Source of the DNA: SP5GCR1 sp965199685
GTDB taxonomy: Bacteria; Pseudomonadota; Gammaproteobacteria; Poriferisulfidales; Oxydemutatoraceae
Reading direction: 5' to 3'
DNA: 64,000 nt
NCBI GenBank assembly: GCA_965199685.1
Contig: OZ241323.1
Coordinates: 1,426,001 to 1,490,000 of the forward strand
Notes under the pieces: generated by a model
Told to the model about the DNA's origin: nothing
Seen by the model: only the letters and a program-made list of their open reading frames with translations
Database searches by the model: none
Made by a program: the position numbers and the translations under genes
Shown here: one piece after another, positions 52,743 to 62,351 of the stretch
Layout of the letters: every line of letters begins with the position of its first letter
How positions within the stretch are numbered: position 1 is the stretch's first letter

Positions 52743-53420
52743 TCATCGGCGGTTCAACGTACCTCCGTCAATTCTATACACTTCGGGTAGACGGCTGACC
52801 AAATCCTGATCGTGAGTGGCAAATATCAATGCGGTTTGGTTATCGGCACTCAAGCGCAATAGCTCAGTGGTGACGGCTTCGGCACTATTTCTATCCAACT
52901 GCCCGGTTGGTTCGTCTGCCAAAATAATGCTCGGTTGGGTTATCATCGCTCTGCAAATCGCAACCCGCTGACGTTCCCCTCCTGATAATTGGTACGGTTT
53001 GTGTTTTGCTCGCTCTTTCAGACCTGTTTTGGCAAGTAGTTGCTTGCCCAAGCCTTCAACTTTAGCAAAAGATTGTCCTCGCAAAAGCAACGGCATCACC
53101 ACATTTTCCAATACATTAAAGTCGCCTAATAAATGATGAAACTGGTAGACAAAGCCGATATGCCGATTTCTGAAGCGGCTACGCTCAGTCTCTGACATCG
53201 TGTTAATGCGCTGACCTTGAATCGTGATATCTCCTTCATTCGGAGTGTCTAGACCACCCAATAGATGCAACAGGGTACTCTTGCCGGAACCCGATACACC
53301 GATGATTGCAAGCATGCTACCCGACATCACTTCTAAATCCAATCCTTTTAGGACTTCGGTACGCGACTCGCCGTCATCGTAATATCTGGTAATCGCCCGA
53401 CATTCCAGTAACGGACTCAT
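52743..53420 (-). CDS. lolD: lipoprotein-releasing ABC transporter ATPase LolD
   Basis: 225 aa from ATG 53420; the upstream extension overlaps lolC and does not resemble LolD. Walker A GVSGSGKSTLLHLLGGLD, signature YQLSGGERQRVAICRAM and Walker B IILADEPTGQLDR are intact; GFVYQFHHLLGDFNVLENV is the Q-loop. It powers release of outer-membrane lipoproteins from the inner membrane. It is coupled to lolC upstream (1 bp apart plus short spacing). Confidence 0.95.
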   Translation of the reverse strand: MSPLLECRAITRYYDDGESRTEVLKGLDLEVMSGSMLAIIGVSGSGKSTLLHLLGGLDTPNEGDITIQGQRINTMSETERSRFRNRHIGFVYQFHHLLGDFNVLENVVMPLLLRGQSFAKVEGLGKQLLAKTGLKERAKHKPYQLSGGERQRVAICRAMITQPSIILADEPTGQLDRNSAEAVTTELLRLSADNQTALIFATHDQDLVSRLPEVYRIDGGTLNRR

Positions 53421-53422
53421 CG

Positions 53423-54664
53423 TCACCCGCCTCTCAGAACTTCCGCCGGCCTCAGGCGCGACGCACGCCACGCCGGATAGAGCGTAGACAACACCGTCAT
53501 CACAAAAGTCAGCACTGCAACCACAATGACATCCTCGGCTATCAATTTAGAAGGCACTTCGGTAATCGGATAAACATCTGGCGACAAAAACTTGACCCCT
53601 GTTGCGCGTTCTATTGCGGTCACCAAATCTTCTACATAGCTTGCGAGCAGTACCCCACCGACTATGCCAGTGATATTACCCATAAAACCAATTAGACAAC
53701 CTTGGGTTATAAAAACCTTCATAACCTGAATAGGTCTCATTCCCATCGTTCTCAAGATGGCGATATCCGATTGTTTCTCTATCACCACCATCACCAACAT
53801 CGAGATAATGTTGAACGCGGCAACTGCGATAATCAGTGCCATGATTAGAAATAATAATAGTTTTTCCATCTCCAAGGCTCTGAAAAAGTTGCGGTGATTG
53901 CGCGTCCAGTCGGTAATCCAATACTCTGGTCCCAAGCGCAAGTTGAGACGGTTGCTGAGTTCGGGTGACTTAAATAGATCGTCCAAGCGCAGACGGATGC
54001 CGTTGACTTTATCGTCCAGGCGAGCAAGACGGCTTGCGTCTTCCAGATTTAACAATACGATGCCGCGATCAAACTCAGACAACCCAGTATCAAATATGCC
54101 CGATATGACGAAGCTCCGCATTCTTGGTAACACACCAGCCGGGGTGACCGCGGCCTGCGGACTAATCAAGGTGATTTTATCGCCAAGTTCAGCCCTCAAC
54201 GAAAAAGCGAGCGAGTGGCCTATGATGATGTGATAATCTTCCGCTGCCAGACTTTCTATCTCGCCTACTTTGAGATAGCCCTCTATGTTGGATACTTGCT
54301 TCTCAAGTTCAGGCACAACTCCGCGTGCATAAGCCCCTCTTACTCTATCGCCTTTCATCAGCATCACTTGCATCTCTACGAAAGGTGCTATCGCAGCAAC
54401 ACCAGATTCGTTCTCAAGTTCGGGACGCAAGGCTTGCCAATCGTCAATAGTACCGTCCAAACTACTCAAGGTGTTATGCGAGACTACATCGAGTATTTTG
54501 TTTCTAATCTCTTCCTTGAAACCGTTCATCACTGAGAGTACGGTGATGATAACGGTAATCCCGACTGCAATACCCAGGATAGATATCAACGATACGAAGG
54601 AGATGAAATGGTTATGCTTTTTGCCGCGGGTATAACGCCAGCCGACAAGATATTCTATGGACAT
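53423..54664 (-). CDS. lolC: lipoprotein-releasing permease LolC/LolE family
   Basis: 413 aa with the MacB-like topology: first helix about 20-45 (SFVSLISILGIAVGITVIITVLSVMNGF), a periplasmic domain (about 45-270) and three further helices at the C-terminus. Only one LolC/E gene precedes lolD, so a LolF-type homodimer is possible. It begins just after ccmI on the same strand (2-bp gap). Confidence 0.93.
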   Translation of the reverse strand: MSIEYLVGWRYTRGKKHNHFISFVSLISILGIAVGITVIITVLSVMNGFKEEIRNKILDVVSHNTLSSLDGTIDDWQALRPELENESGVAAIAPFVEMQVMLMKGDRVRGAYARGVVPELEKQVSNIEGYLKVGEIESLAAEDYHIIIGHSLAFSLRAELGDKITLISPQAAVTPAGVLPRMRSFVISGIFDTGLSEFDRGIVLLNLEDASRLARLDDKVNGIRLRLDDLFKSPELSNRLNLRLGPEYWITDWTRNHRNFFRALEMEKLLLFLIMALIIAVAAFNIISMLVMVVIEKQSDIAILRTMGMRPIQVMKVFITQGCLIGFMGNITGIVGGVLLASYVEDLVTAIERATGVKFLSPDVYPITEVPSKLIAEDVIVVAVLTFVMTVLSTLYPAWRASRLRPAEVLRGG

Positions 54665-54666
54665 CG

Positions 54667-55902
54667 TTATTCCAATATCTCGTCAATTGACAAAGAGACC
54701 ACACTACCATTTTTTGTAGACAACGGTTCGCTTAGAGCCTGTATATCTCCCGGTTGCGGGGCTGCCAAACCTGATTTTGAGATACGCGCAATAATCTGAA
54801 TCGAGTCAAAGCTATTGATGGTCATGCCCTCTATCATCGCATCCTCGGGTCCCAAGCAGGTCTCCAACGGCAAGACATCTGCAGTGAATTGCTTAATCGC
54901 AAGCGGCATCGGCGGACCTGTTGTTGCTTTGGCATAAACGAATAAGGTGTCTTGTGGCGATATTTGGGAAGGGAGCTCAGCATCCATCGTAACATTGACG
55001 CGTATAAAGCAAGCTGCTTCCTCAGATGTAGTTTGTGTTGCTTCCGAGTCCTCGGCTTGTTTATCCGACGTGTCTTGCCGTGGTTCATCTTGACTCGTAT
55101 CGGGCATTTCGGTTGCTAATGTTCTGACTTCTATCAGCTTCTCCTCCACCGCATTCGCCAAAGGATCGCCAGCCTCCAATAATGTCAGCAAGTGTTCCCA
55201 ATAGGAGATAGTTTGCAAATAATTCGCTCGCTCTAAATAAGCAAGCCCTATCAAAAATAAACCTCTCGTGTTATCGGGGCTACTTGCTACGGCGACCTCC
55301 AACAAGTCTTTAGCTTTGGCATTCAATGACCCGTCTGCAACAAGCAGTGCTTGAGCATAAGCGATCTGCGCCCATGCTTCAAGCTCGGCATAGCGTTCCG
55401 CCTGCTGATATGCCGTCACCGCTTTATCGTGTTCCTCCAACGCAGTATAGGAGGTAGCAAGTAGTAACCATCCTTGCGGATCATCTGGGGATTGTTCCAA
55501 TCGTTGAGCTAGCTGCTCAGTATAGCGTTCCGCCTGCTGATATGCAGTCACCGCTTTATCGTGTTCCTCCAACGCAGTATAGGAGGTGGCAAGTAGTAAC
55601 CATCCTTGCGGATCATCTGGGGATTGTTCCAATCGTTGAGCTAGCTGCTCAGTCAGTTGCACTATATCGCTTTCTTCATAAGATGGTGCGATGAGTAGCG
55701 AATAGCCGTTTGACCAATACACATAAAGCGAGGCACTAGAAACCACGATGAAAGCTGCCGTTGCTACTGAGACAAGCAAGCGTCTTTTATAGCTAGCTGG
55801 CTTATGCGGCTGGTTCGTGCCTTGCCGTCTAAACAGCGGCTTCAACAAAACAAGCAACAGCAATAGCCATGCCAGTGCCGCAATACTCCAGAATACCAGC
55901 AT
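54667..55902 (-). CDS. ccmI: cytochrome c maturation TPR protein CcmI (with recent internal duplication)
   Basis: 411 aa. Two N-terminal helices (FWSIAALAWLLLLLVLLKPLF; SVATAAFIVVSSASLYVYW) anchor it. TPR repeats then present apocytochrome c to CcmF/H. A C-terminal periplasmic domain (FIRVNVTMDAELPSQISPQDTLFVYAKA) follows. A 44-residue segment (TEQLAQRLEQSPDDPQGWLL onward) occurs twice in a row. On DNA it is a 132-bp tandem duplication (55391-55522 and 55523-55654) with two differences, adding one extra TPR unit. It overlaps the ccmH stop by 1 bp. Confidence 0.88.
   Translation of the reverse strand: MLVFWSIAALAWLLLLLVLLKPLFRRQGTNQPHKPASYKRRLLVSVATAAFIVVSSASLYVYWSNGYSLLIAPSYEESDIVQLTEQLAQRLEQSPDDPQGWLLLATSYTALEEHDKAVTAYQQAERYTEQLAQRLEQSPDDPQGWLLLATSYTALEEHDKAVTAYQQAERYAELEAWAQIAYAQALLVADGSLNAKAKDLLEVAVASSPDNTRGLFLIGLAYLERANYLQTISYWEHLLTLLEAGDPLANAVEEKLIEVRTLATEMPDTSQDEPRQDTSDKQAEDSEATQTTSEEAACFIRVNVTMDAELPSQISPQDTLFVYAKATTGPPMPLAIKQFTADVLPLETCLGPEDAMIEGMTINSFDSIQIIARISKSGLAAPQPGDIQALSEPLSTKNGSVVSLSIDEILE
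55391..55654. repeat. 132-bp in-frame tandem duplication inside ccmI
   Basis: Two adjacent copies differ at only two positions (gccgtc/gcagtc and ggtagc/ggtggc). It is exactly 44 codons, so the frame is kept. Confidence 0.95.
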
Positions 55903-56333
55903 TAATCGGTCTCAGATTTTATCGCACGGTTTTGCCGCATAACATTTTTAATCAATACTGCCAAGCCTATCAACAATAATAGAAATGGCGCAACCCACAA
56001 TAGATAATTCTGTGGTTTGAACGGTGGCTGATATAAAACAAAATCGCCGTATCGCTCAGTCATAAACTTGAAAATCTCATTGTCGTCGGCTCCCTCAATT
56101 ATCATCTCCTTTACTTCGTCTCGTAAATCGACTGCCAAACCAGCATCGGACTCGGCGAGCGATTGATTCTGGCACACCAAGCAACGTAATTCTTTAAGCA
56201 AATTATGATAACGTTGCTCTTGTTCAGGCAATAAACCAGTAGTGGATAAGGCAACGGCGATAGAACACGCCAAGGACCACAACAGCATTATGCTCAACAT
56301 CCGAAAAATTATTTTAGCCGGTGGTTTCATCAT
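55902..56333 (-). CDS. ccmH: cytochrome c maturation thiol protein CcmH
   Basis: 143 aa. A signal or anchor helix is followed by the redox motif in LRCLVCQNQSLAESDAGLAVDLR, which reduces apocytochrome CxxCH cysteines. A C-terminal membrane helix (LLWVAPFLLLLIGLAVLI) completes the CcmH/CycL type. It overlaps ccmG by 20 bp at its start. Confidence 0.95.
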   Translation of the reverse strand: MMKPPAKIIFRMLSIMLLWSLACSIAVALSTTGLLPEQEQRYHNLLKELRCLVCQNQSLAESDAGLAVDLRDEVKEMIIEGADDNEIFKFMTERYGDFVLYQPPFKPQNYLLWVAPFLLLLIGLAVLIKNVMRQNRAIKSETD

Positions 56334-56862
56334 ATTGCTCAGTGTGTAATCTTTGCAGTAGCGGTAGCAGTGTTTCTTGCATCAGTGTTTCGTTTATAGG
56401 ACCTACATGTTTGTAGTGTATAACCCCGGCGTGGTCTATAACAAAAGTTTCTGGCACACCGTATACACCCCAATCTATTCCGACGCGCCCGTTGATATCG
56501 TGCAAACTCATCGCATAGGGATTGCCGTGCCGTGCCAACCATTGCAATGCGTCTTCGCGCACATCCTTATAACCTATGCCGTAGATAGGGAATTCCTCGC
56601 GTTGTGAAAATTGCATCAACAACGGATGTTCGTCCAGACACGACACGCACCAACTTGCCCAAATATTGACCAACGCAGGTTGTCCCAACCAATCGCTTTG
56701 CTTTATGTTTTGCGTCGGTTGCTGCAAATCTTCGGCTTCAAAAGCCGGCATCGTTTTACCGATCAACGGCGACGGCACATACGAAGGATCTAACTTCAAG
56801 CCAACAGCAAATAATGCCAGCATCGCAAAAAAAACCGTCAATAACACTATCAATCGCATCAT
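56314..56862 (-). CDS. ccmG: periplasmic thiol-disulfide oxidoreductase CcmG/DsbE
   Basis: 182 aa: an N-terminal membrane anchor and a thioredoxin fold with active site NIWASWCVSCLDEHPLL and cis-proline region YGVPETFVID. It feeds electrons to CcmH for haem attachment. It is now the first gene of the ccmGHI-lolCD transcript, because the unrelated gene upstream is divergent. Confidence 0.95.
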   Translation of the reverse strand: MMRLIVLLTVFFAMLALFAVGLKLDPSYVPSPLIGKTMPAFEAEDLQQPTQNIKQSDWLGQPALVNIWASWCVSCLDEHPLLMQFSQREEFPIYGIGYKDVREDALQWLARHGNPYAMSLHDINGRVGIDWGVYGVPETFVIDHAGVIHYKHVGPINETLMQETLLPLLQRLHTEQYDETTG

Positions 56863-57177
56863 TCTATCAAAGCACTTAGTTTAATGACCTTAAAAATTTT
56901 AGTCATAGAAATTGAGGACATAGTAAGTGGTAATTTTATTTTTCATCGTCATATAGTATGATTTTACTATATCCTTTTTGATTTATGAAAATCATAATTT
57001 GGTCTATACAGTTTTGGGTTCCATAAATTGGTAGGTAAACACGGTATGTGCCAAAGTTGCGAACGCGATACTATTGAGTAATTGTCAGTTTTGTAAACTA
57101 ATCCTGTAATCCCTATTTGTCTAAATTTCTTAAAAAAGTGTTAAAATTTCGAGACTGCCATTATATATTTGGACATA
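56863..57177. other. AT-rich divergent intergenic region
   Basis: 315 bp without a gene. It contains a perfect inverted repeat, atatagta (56951-56958) and tactatat (56965-56972), that could be an operator or part of a promoter. It must supply a promoter for ccmG (- strand) and for the glycosyltransferase gene (+ strand). Base composition matches the foreign gene rather than ccm. Confidence 0.5.
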
Positions 57178-58344
57178 ATGTATTCTAAAATTGCTAATTA
57201 CTTTCACATACTTAAAGCTAGAATCGTAGTTGCTTATGTTCTATTTCATCTATTCAAAGCGTGCTCCGGTGTTTCTATACGCGGTATCTGCAAATCATTG
57301 GCGAAAAATACCTTATTTTTAATAACTAAACCTTTAATTTGCCTGAACAAAGGCTTTCCTATAAAAATAGGATTTAAGCATCAATATGCAAAAGCCAAAG
57401 AAGCAATAACAATTTACTATAAAGACTTTTTCAAAGAGTATACTGCTCATCGCAAAACCCTTTTAGCCGATTATGTTTATGTGAAAATAGAATGTCCTTC
57501 ACTAGGAAGTTATTTTCTTAGAATAATTGGAGTAGCCTGGTTATGTGAAAAACTAGGCATTAATGTCAAGTTTACTTTTCCTGATACTTATATCACTGGT
57601 GGTAGCAATCTCTTTGAAAATTCTATTTTGAATTATGCAAAGACATGCCACCTAGAGAATTTTACAAAATTAAAGAAACCGCTAGCAGAGCTAAACTATA
57701 GAAAAGGGAGATACCCTAGCCCATGGGAAGAGTTGGCTAAGCGTGAAATTTCTAGTGAATACGGGTATAAAATAATTTCAAGACTATCTATCAAGCAGGA
57801 AATACAACAGCAAGCGGATCAATGGAGCAATGCAAATATCAAAGGACAATATGTAGGAGTGCATTATCGTCAAACTGATGCTATCCATGAAAGTAGAATA
57901 ATTAGCATAGACAGCTATATTGATTATCTTGAAAAAGTACTAGATGACCATTATCAGATCTATGCGTGTTCGGATTCTGCACTTTTCATTGATGCAATAC
58001 ACGAAGCATTTCCCAATAGGGTAGTTAGCAGAGATATAACACGTTCTAAGGATGGGCGGTCATTACACCGGCATGAACCTTATGCAGGACATCAACAAAG
58101 GCAAGATGCTTTGATTGACATGTTGACATTGGCAAAAGTCAAAATGATTTATACTATAGGTTCTAACTTTATAGAGACTATTAGATTCTTTAACCCTAAA
58201 ATAAAAATGATTAATCTGTACGAGCGAGACCAAACTGATCCTTCTAGAATAGCTCTTATACGAAAAGCTAGAGCAGACACTGCGTGGAAAGAAACGCTTC
58301 CATTTGATACGGCGGTTCCTAATATTGAAAAGAAAAAGAATTAG
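57178..58344 (+). CDS. NodZ/GT11-like glycosyltransferase inserted in the ccm locus
   Basis: 388 aa from ATG 57178; an in-frame TTG at 57169 is less likely. The N-terminal third is basic and hydrophobic, with no clear signal. The C-terminal domain has YVGVHYRQTDAIHES (His-x-Arg-x-x-D nucleotide loop), IYACSDSALFIDAIHEAF, RQDALIDMLTLAKVKMIYTIGSNF and FFNPKIKMINLYE, the order seen in NodZ/GT23 and GT11 fucosyltransferases. Sequence is markedly AT-rich, unlike flanking ccm genes, and orientation is opposite. It therefore looks like an acquisition that split the operon. Substrate unknown. Confidence 0.65.
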   Translation: MYSKIANYFHILKARIVVAYVLFHLFKACSGVSIRGICKSLAKNTLFLITKPLICLNKGFPIKIGFKHQYAKAKEAITIYYKDFFKEYTAHRKTLLADYVYVKIECPSLGSYFLRIIGVAWLCEKLGINVKFTFPDTYITGGSNLFENSILNYAKTCHLENFTKLKKPLAELNYRKGRYPSPWEELAKREISSEYGYKIISRLSIKQEIQQQADQWSNANIKGQYVGVHYRQTDAIHESRIISIDSYIDYLEKVLDDHYQIYACSDSALFIDAIHEAFPNRVVSRDITRSKDGRSLHRHEPYAGHQQRQDALIDMLTLAKVKMIYTIGSNFIETIRFFNPKIKMINLYERDQTDPSRIALIRKARADTAWKETLPFDTAVPNIEKKKN

Positions 58345-58401
58345 TATCGCTGTTGTTAATTGATTGAAATAACCGTACCGTTCGCCGGTAATGCACTCCA
58401 A

Positions 58402-60336
58402 TTAGCTCGAACGGTAACGCCTATCGCTGATTGACCACAAACCGCCGAGTGCCATCAGCAATGCGCCGATCCAAATCCAGCGTATAAAAGGTTTGTAATA
58501 AACCCGCACCCCGAAACGTTCTCCGACTGGTTCTGCCAACGAAACATACAAGTCCCTTAGCAAAGTTGCATCTATCGCCGCCTCAGTCATCGGGCTTGTC
58601 TGCACCCTATAGACGCGTTTTTGCGGATAAAGCGTTGCAACCTGTTCGTCGCCTTTATAGACATCAAGTTCGCCTTCCAATGCGCTATAGTTCGGACCTT
58701 CTCTGTTGCCGACACCGTTGAACACGAAACGATAACCGGCGACCGTGATCGTCTCCCCTTCGCTAAGCAACGCATTTTTCTCCTCGCTATAAGCTCCACT
58801 GAAAGTAACCCCCAAGACAAAAATACCCATCCCAATATGTGCCATGTTCATGCCGTAAAAAGAGGCTGGCAAGCTCCGCAACCGCTTCCAAGTAAGTGAT
58901 TCGGAGAGAGTGTTATTGCCCAGCTTAAACAAAGTATTGAGCATTGCAAAGATAATCCATACTCCAGCGACAACACCTAACACGGTCAATAGAGAGAAAC
59001 TGTCGCCGACCAGAAATAACAAAATCGCTCCGACGACGATTGCAATGCCGAGGATGCCGCGCGTCGCCTGCCACAACTGCCTCAGACTCGCTTGCCTCCA
59101 CTGCATTTTAGGTCCCAATCCCGCCAAAAACACCAACGGCAGGGTTAGCGGCACGAATACTGCCGAGAAATACGGTGCACCCACCGATATCTTATCTAGA
59201 CCCAACACATCCATCGCCAACGGATATAGGGTGGCAATCAAAATACACGCCATTGCAACCACCAGCAATACATTGTTGATCAGTAATAGATGCTCACGCG
59301 ACACCAACGCAAATACACCACCGCTTTTGATCTGTGGGCTGCGTGTCACATAAAGTAGCAAAGCACTGCCGATGACGACGGTAAGAAATGCCAATATATA
59401 AACGCCTCGCTCCGGGTCGTTTGCGAATGCATGCACCGATACCAACACACCGGAGCGTACTAAAAAGGTACCTAACAGGCTCAGAGAAAATGCTAAGATC
59501 GCAAGCAGTAAGGTCCAGCTTCTAAACGCATTGCGTTTCTCAGTGACCGCAAGCGAATGGATTAATGCGGTGCCGACCAACCATGGCATAAAAGACGCAT
59601 TTTCCACCGGATCCCAAAACCACCAACCACCCCATCCCAGTTCGTGATAAGCCCACCAGCTACCGAGGGTAATACCAATCGTTAAAAACACCCACGCTGC
59701 CAAAACCCACGGCCTAGACCACCGCGCCCAGCTCGAATCAAACTTGCCATCGAGCAAAGTTGCAATCGCAAAAGCGAAAGCAACCGAAAAACCTACGTAG
59801 CCCATATATAGCATCGGTGGATGAATGATTAAGCCGGGGTCTTGCAACAACGGGTTCAAGTCCCTACCGTCGGCAGGTATCGGAAATAGCCGTTCAAAGG
59901 GGTTGGAGGTTGCCAGTGTGAACAGCAAGAAACCAGTAGCAATAAGCCCCATAACGCCCAACACTCTGACCGAAAAGGTGTCAGGAAGTTTGCGGCTCAA
60001 TAACGCAACCGCAAATATCCATCCACCTAATACAAATACCCACAACAATAAAGAGCCTTCGTGTCCACCCCATACTGCAGATAATTTATAGTAGATGGGT
60101 AAACTCGTATTGGAATGGGCAGCAACATACAGCACGGAGAAGTCGTCGGTCGCAAAAGCGTAACTCAGTGCGAGATAAGACAATAGTAGCAATGCGAATA
60201 ATGCATAGCTTGCCGGGCGGGCTACTGCCATTAGTGCAACACTGTTGAATTGTGCACCCACCAAGCCGGCGATACCTTGCAGTAAGGAAACACTCAACGC
60301 AAGCACCAACAGAAAATGTCCTAATTCTACGATCAT
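58402..60336 (-). CDS. ccmF: haem lyase subunit CcmF
   Basis: 644 aa, many membrane helices. The periplasmic tryptophan-rich WWD domain (GSWWAYHELGWGGWWFWDP) and conserved histidines around it coordinate haem. It joins haem from CcmE to apocytochrome. Complete. It starts 11 bp after the ccmE stop. Confidence 0.97.
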   Translation of the reverse strand: MIVELGHFLLVLALSVSLLQGIAGLVGAQFNSVALMAVARPASYALFALLLLSYLALSYAFATDDFSVLYVAAHSNTSLPIYYKLSAVWGGHEGSLLLWVFVLGGWIFAVALLSRKLPDTFSVRVLGVMGLIATGFLLFTLATSNPFERLFPIPADGRDLNPLLQDPGLIIHPPMLYMGYVGFSVAFAFAIATLLDGKFDSSWARWSRPWVLAAWVFLTIGITLGSWWAYHELGWGGWWFWDPVENASFMPWLVGTALIHSLAVTEKRNAFRSWTLLLAILAFSLSLLGTFLVRSGVLVSVHAFANDPERGVYILAFLTVVIGSALLLYVTRSPQIKSGGVFALVSREHLLLINNVLLVVAMACILIATLYPLAMDVLGLDKISVGAPYFSAVFVPLTLPLVFLAGLGPKMQWRQASLRQLWQATRGILGIAIVVGAILLFLVGDSFSLLTVLGVVAGVWIIFAMLNTLFKLGNNTLSESLTWKRLRSLPASFYGMNMAHIGMGIFVLGVTFSGAYSEEKNALLSEGETITVAGYRFVFNGVGNREGPNYSALEGELDVYKGDEQVATLYPQKRVYRVQTSPMTEAAIDATLLRDLYVSLAEPVGERFGVRVYYKPFIRWIWIGALLMALGGLWSISDRRYRSS

Positions 60337-60347
60337 CGATTCAAAAA

Positions 60348-60779
60348 TTATTTTTGTTTCAGAGGAATGGGCATATTCAGTGCTTCGGCAACATCCGGCG
60401 GCATGTAGTTCTCGTCGTGTTTTGCCAGCACGGTGTCGGCAATAAAAACACCATCGGGATTTAAGCTACCAGTTGCAATCACACCTTGTCCTTCGCCGAA
60501 TAAATCGGGCAAAATGTCGTGATAAACGACGTTCACAGTGTCTTTATAATCAGTCAACGAAAAATAAACCGCATCGCTATGGCGCACGCTACCCTCTACA
60601 ACCATTCCGCCTAAATTAAAGCTACGCCCTTTGGGCGGTGCGTGCTCCGCCAGTTGGCTAGGGGTATAAAAATAGAGCAAGTTCTCCTCCAGTGCATATA
60701 GCACTAGAACCGTCGCCGCACTGAAGGCGAGCAGCAAAATAGTGACAAAAGCCAATCTCTGTTTATGCCTTGATGTCAT
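60348..60779 (-). CDS. ccmE: periplasmic haem chaperone CcmE
   Basis: 143 aa: one N-terminal helix and an OB fold (FNLGGMVVEGSVRHSDAVYFSLTDY). The haem-binding motif LAKHDENYMP, with the histidine that bonds haem covalently, is intact. Confidence 0.97.
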   Translation of the reverse strand: MTSRHKQRLAFVTILLLAFSAATVLVLYALEENLLYFYTPSQLAEHAPPKGRSFNLGGMVVEGSVRHSDAVYFSLTDYKDTVNVVYHDILPDLFGEGQGVIATGSLNPDGVFIADTVLAKHDENYMPPDVAEALNMPIPLKQK

Positions 60780-60782
60780 CGC

Positions 60783-60926
60783 CTACTTGATAACCCGCTT
60801 GAGTTTCTCGATGGTGCGCCGATGGCGGCGATACGGTGACACCGCAAGCCACAACAATATCAATACACACGCCAAATAAGAGGGCCATACAAACCATGCA
60901 TAACCACCCATTAAAAACCAGTTCAT
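60783..60926 (-). CDS. ccmD: small membrane protein CcmD
   Basis: 47 aa, starting MNWFLMGGYAWFVWPSYL and continuing as one helix to a basic tail (YRRHRRTIEKLKRVIK). That is the usual CcmD form. It stabilises the CcmC-CcmE complex for haem release. It lies between ccmC (9-bp gap) and ccmE (3-bp gap). Confidence 0.93.
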   Translation of the reverse strand: MNWFLMGGYAWFVWPSYLACVLILLWLAVSPYRRHRRTIEKLKRVIK

Positions 60927-60935
60927 CAATTAGCC

Positions 60936-61676
60936 TCACTTCAAATCATAGTATCGCTTAAACCAATGTTGCTCACGACAAGTGTCGGCAATCCGCATAC
61001 GGATACGGGCAAGCAACGTAGTAATAAAGTATAACTTAAATACCACTGCCATATAAAGCAACGGGAGTAATATAGTGACATGGGCAGACGGTGCATCCAA
61101 TTTGGTAATCGTAGGTCCCTGATGCAAAGTGTTCCACCAAATAACCGAATAATGAATAATCGGGATATTGACCACCCCGACGATTGCAAGCACCGCAGTT
61201 GCACGCGATGCTTTTTCGCGATCGTCAATTGCTGAACCCAATACGATAACACCTAAATATAAAAACAACAGTATCAACTCCGAAGTTAAACGCGCATCCC
61301 ATACCCAAAAAGCACCCCACATGGGTTTCCCCCACAGCATCCCAGTGAGCAAAGTGATTGCGGTGAACGCCGCGCCGATCACCGCACATTCACGGTGTAT
61401 CAACTCGGCGAGCTTGACTCGCCACACCAACAAGACCAATCCGGCGAACGCCATCACAATATAAACGAACAAAGACATCCATGCTGCCGGCACATGTATA
61501 TAGATAATGCGGTAGGCTTCTCCTTGCTTATAATCGGGCGGCGCAATATACAAAGCCCACAGCAAGCCGAGTGAAAATAATATCAATGTGACTGCAAACA
61601 ACCACGGTTGCAAACTGGTCGTCCAACGGTAGAAAAAGGGCAAAGTACCCCACCTATAAAAAGTTCTAATATCCAT
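60936..61676 (-). CDS. ccmC: haem exporter / handling protein CcmC
   Basis: 246 aa, six helices. The WWD segment reads GKPMWGAFWVWDARLTSELILLFLYLG. It loads haem on CcmE. A full-length family member. It lies 6 bp after ccmB. Confidence 0.96.
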   Translation of the reverse strand: MDIRTFYRWGTLPFFYRWTTSLQPWLFAVTLILFSLGLLWALYIAPPDYKQGEAYRIIYIHVPAAWMSLFVYIVMAFAGLVLLVWRVKLAELIHRECAVIGAAFTAITLLTGMLWGKPMWGAFWVWDARLTSELILLFLYLGVIVLGSAIDDREKASRATAVLAIVGVVNIPIIHYSVIWWNTLHQGPTITKLDAPSAHVTILLPLLYMAVVFKLYFITTLLARIRMRIADTCREQHWFKRYYDLK

Positions 61677-61682
61677 ATCAAA

Positions 61683-62351
61683 TCAATCCAACACCACCCG
61701 CAGCGCGCCGTAAACGGCAATCGGCACTAAAGCGATGCCAATAATCAGCATGGCACCTAAAAAAGCCAAAGGTGCATTTGTCGGTAATCCGCTTGCCGCC
61801 AAATCAATCGCATTCGTTCCAAATATCAACAAGGGTATATAAAAAGGCATTATCAATAATGCCAACAACATGCCGCCCTGCCTCAAGGAAACGGTCAACG
61901 CCGCACCCAAGGCACCTAAAGCACTCAGGGTTGGTGTACCTAATAATAAACCGAAGATTACATCTGTCAAGGCATGGATCGGAATACCCAAAGCATAACC
62001 ATACAATGGTGCAAGTATCGTAAACGGCAACCCAGTGGTACACCAATGGGTGAAAATGCGCGCCCACACGATGGTATAGATATTGCGAGTACTCAACATC
62101 AGTTGCTCCAAAATGCCGTTGTCAAAATCATCCTTGAAGACTCGCTCCAGCGACAACAAACTGGACAATAAGGTAGCAACCCATATTGCAGCGGGTGCGA
62201 AGGTACTCAGTATCGCACTTTGTGCATCCACACCCAGCGGAAACAAACTGACGATGATCGTAAAAAATATAATCGCGATCAACCAATCGCTACGGTCGCG
62301 AACCACCGACAACAAATCCCATTTGAGTAACGCGAATAAGGGCTTAAACAT
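61683..62351 (-). CDS. ccmB: haem ABC transporter permease CcmB
   Basis: 222 aa, six hydrophobic helices. WDLLSVVRDRSDWL at the start and LPFTILAPLYGYALGIP in the middle are family features. It works with CcmA to power release of holo-CcmE. It overlaps the ccmA stop by 8 bp. Confidence 0.95.
   Translation of the reverse strand: MFKPLFALLKWDLLSVVRDRSDWLIAIIFFTIIVSLFPLGVDAQSAILSTFAPAAIWVATLLSSLLSLERVFKDDFDNGILEQLMLSTRNIYTIVWARIFTHWCTTGLPFTILAPLYGYALGIPIHALTDVIFGLLLGTPTLSALGALGAALTVSLRQGGMLLALLIMPFYIPLLIFGTNAIDLAASGLPTNAPLAFLGAMLIIGIALVPIAVYGALRVVLD

Noticed and set aside
55391..55654. Assembly error as the cause of the ccmI repeat
   Set aside because: The two copies differ at two positions and the frame is kept, which argues for a real duplication, though only reads can settle it.
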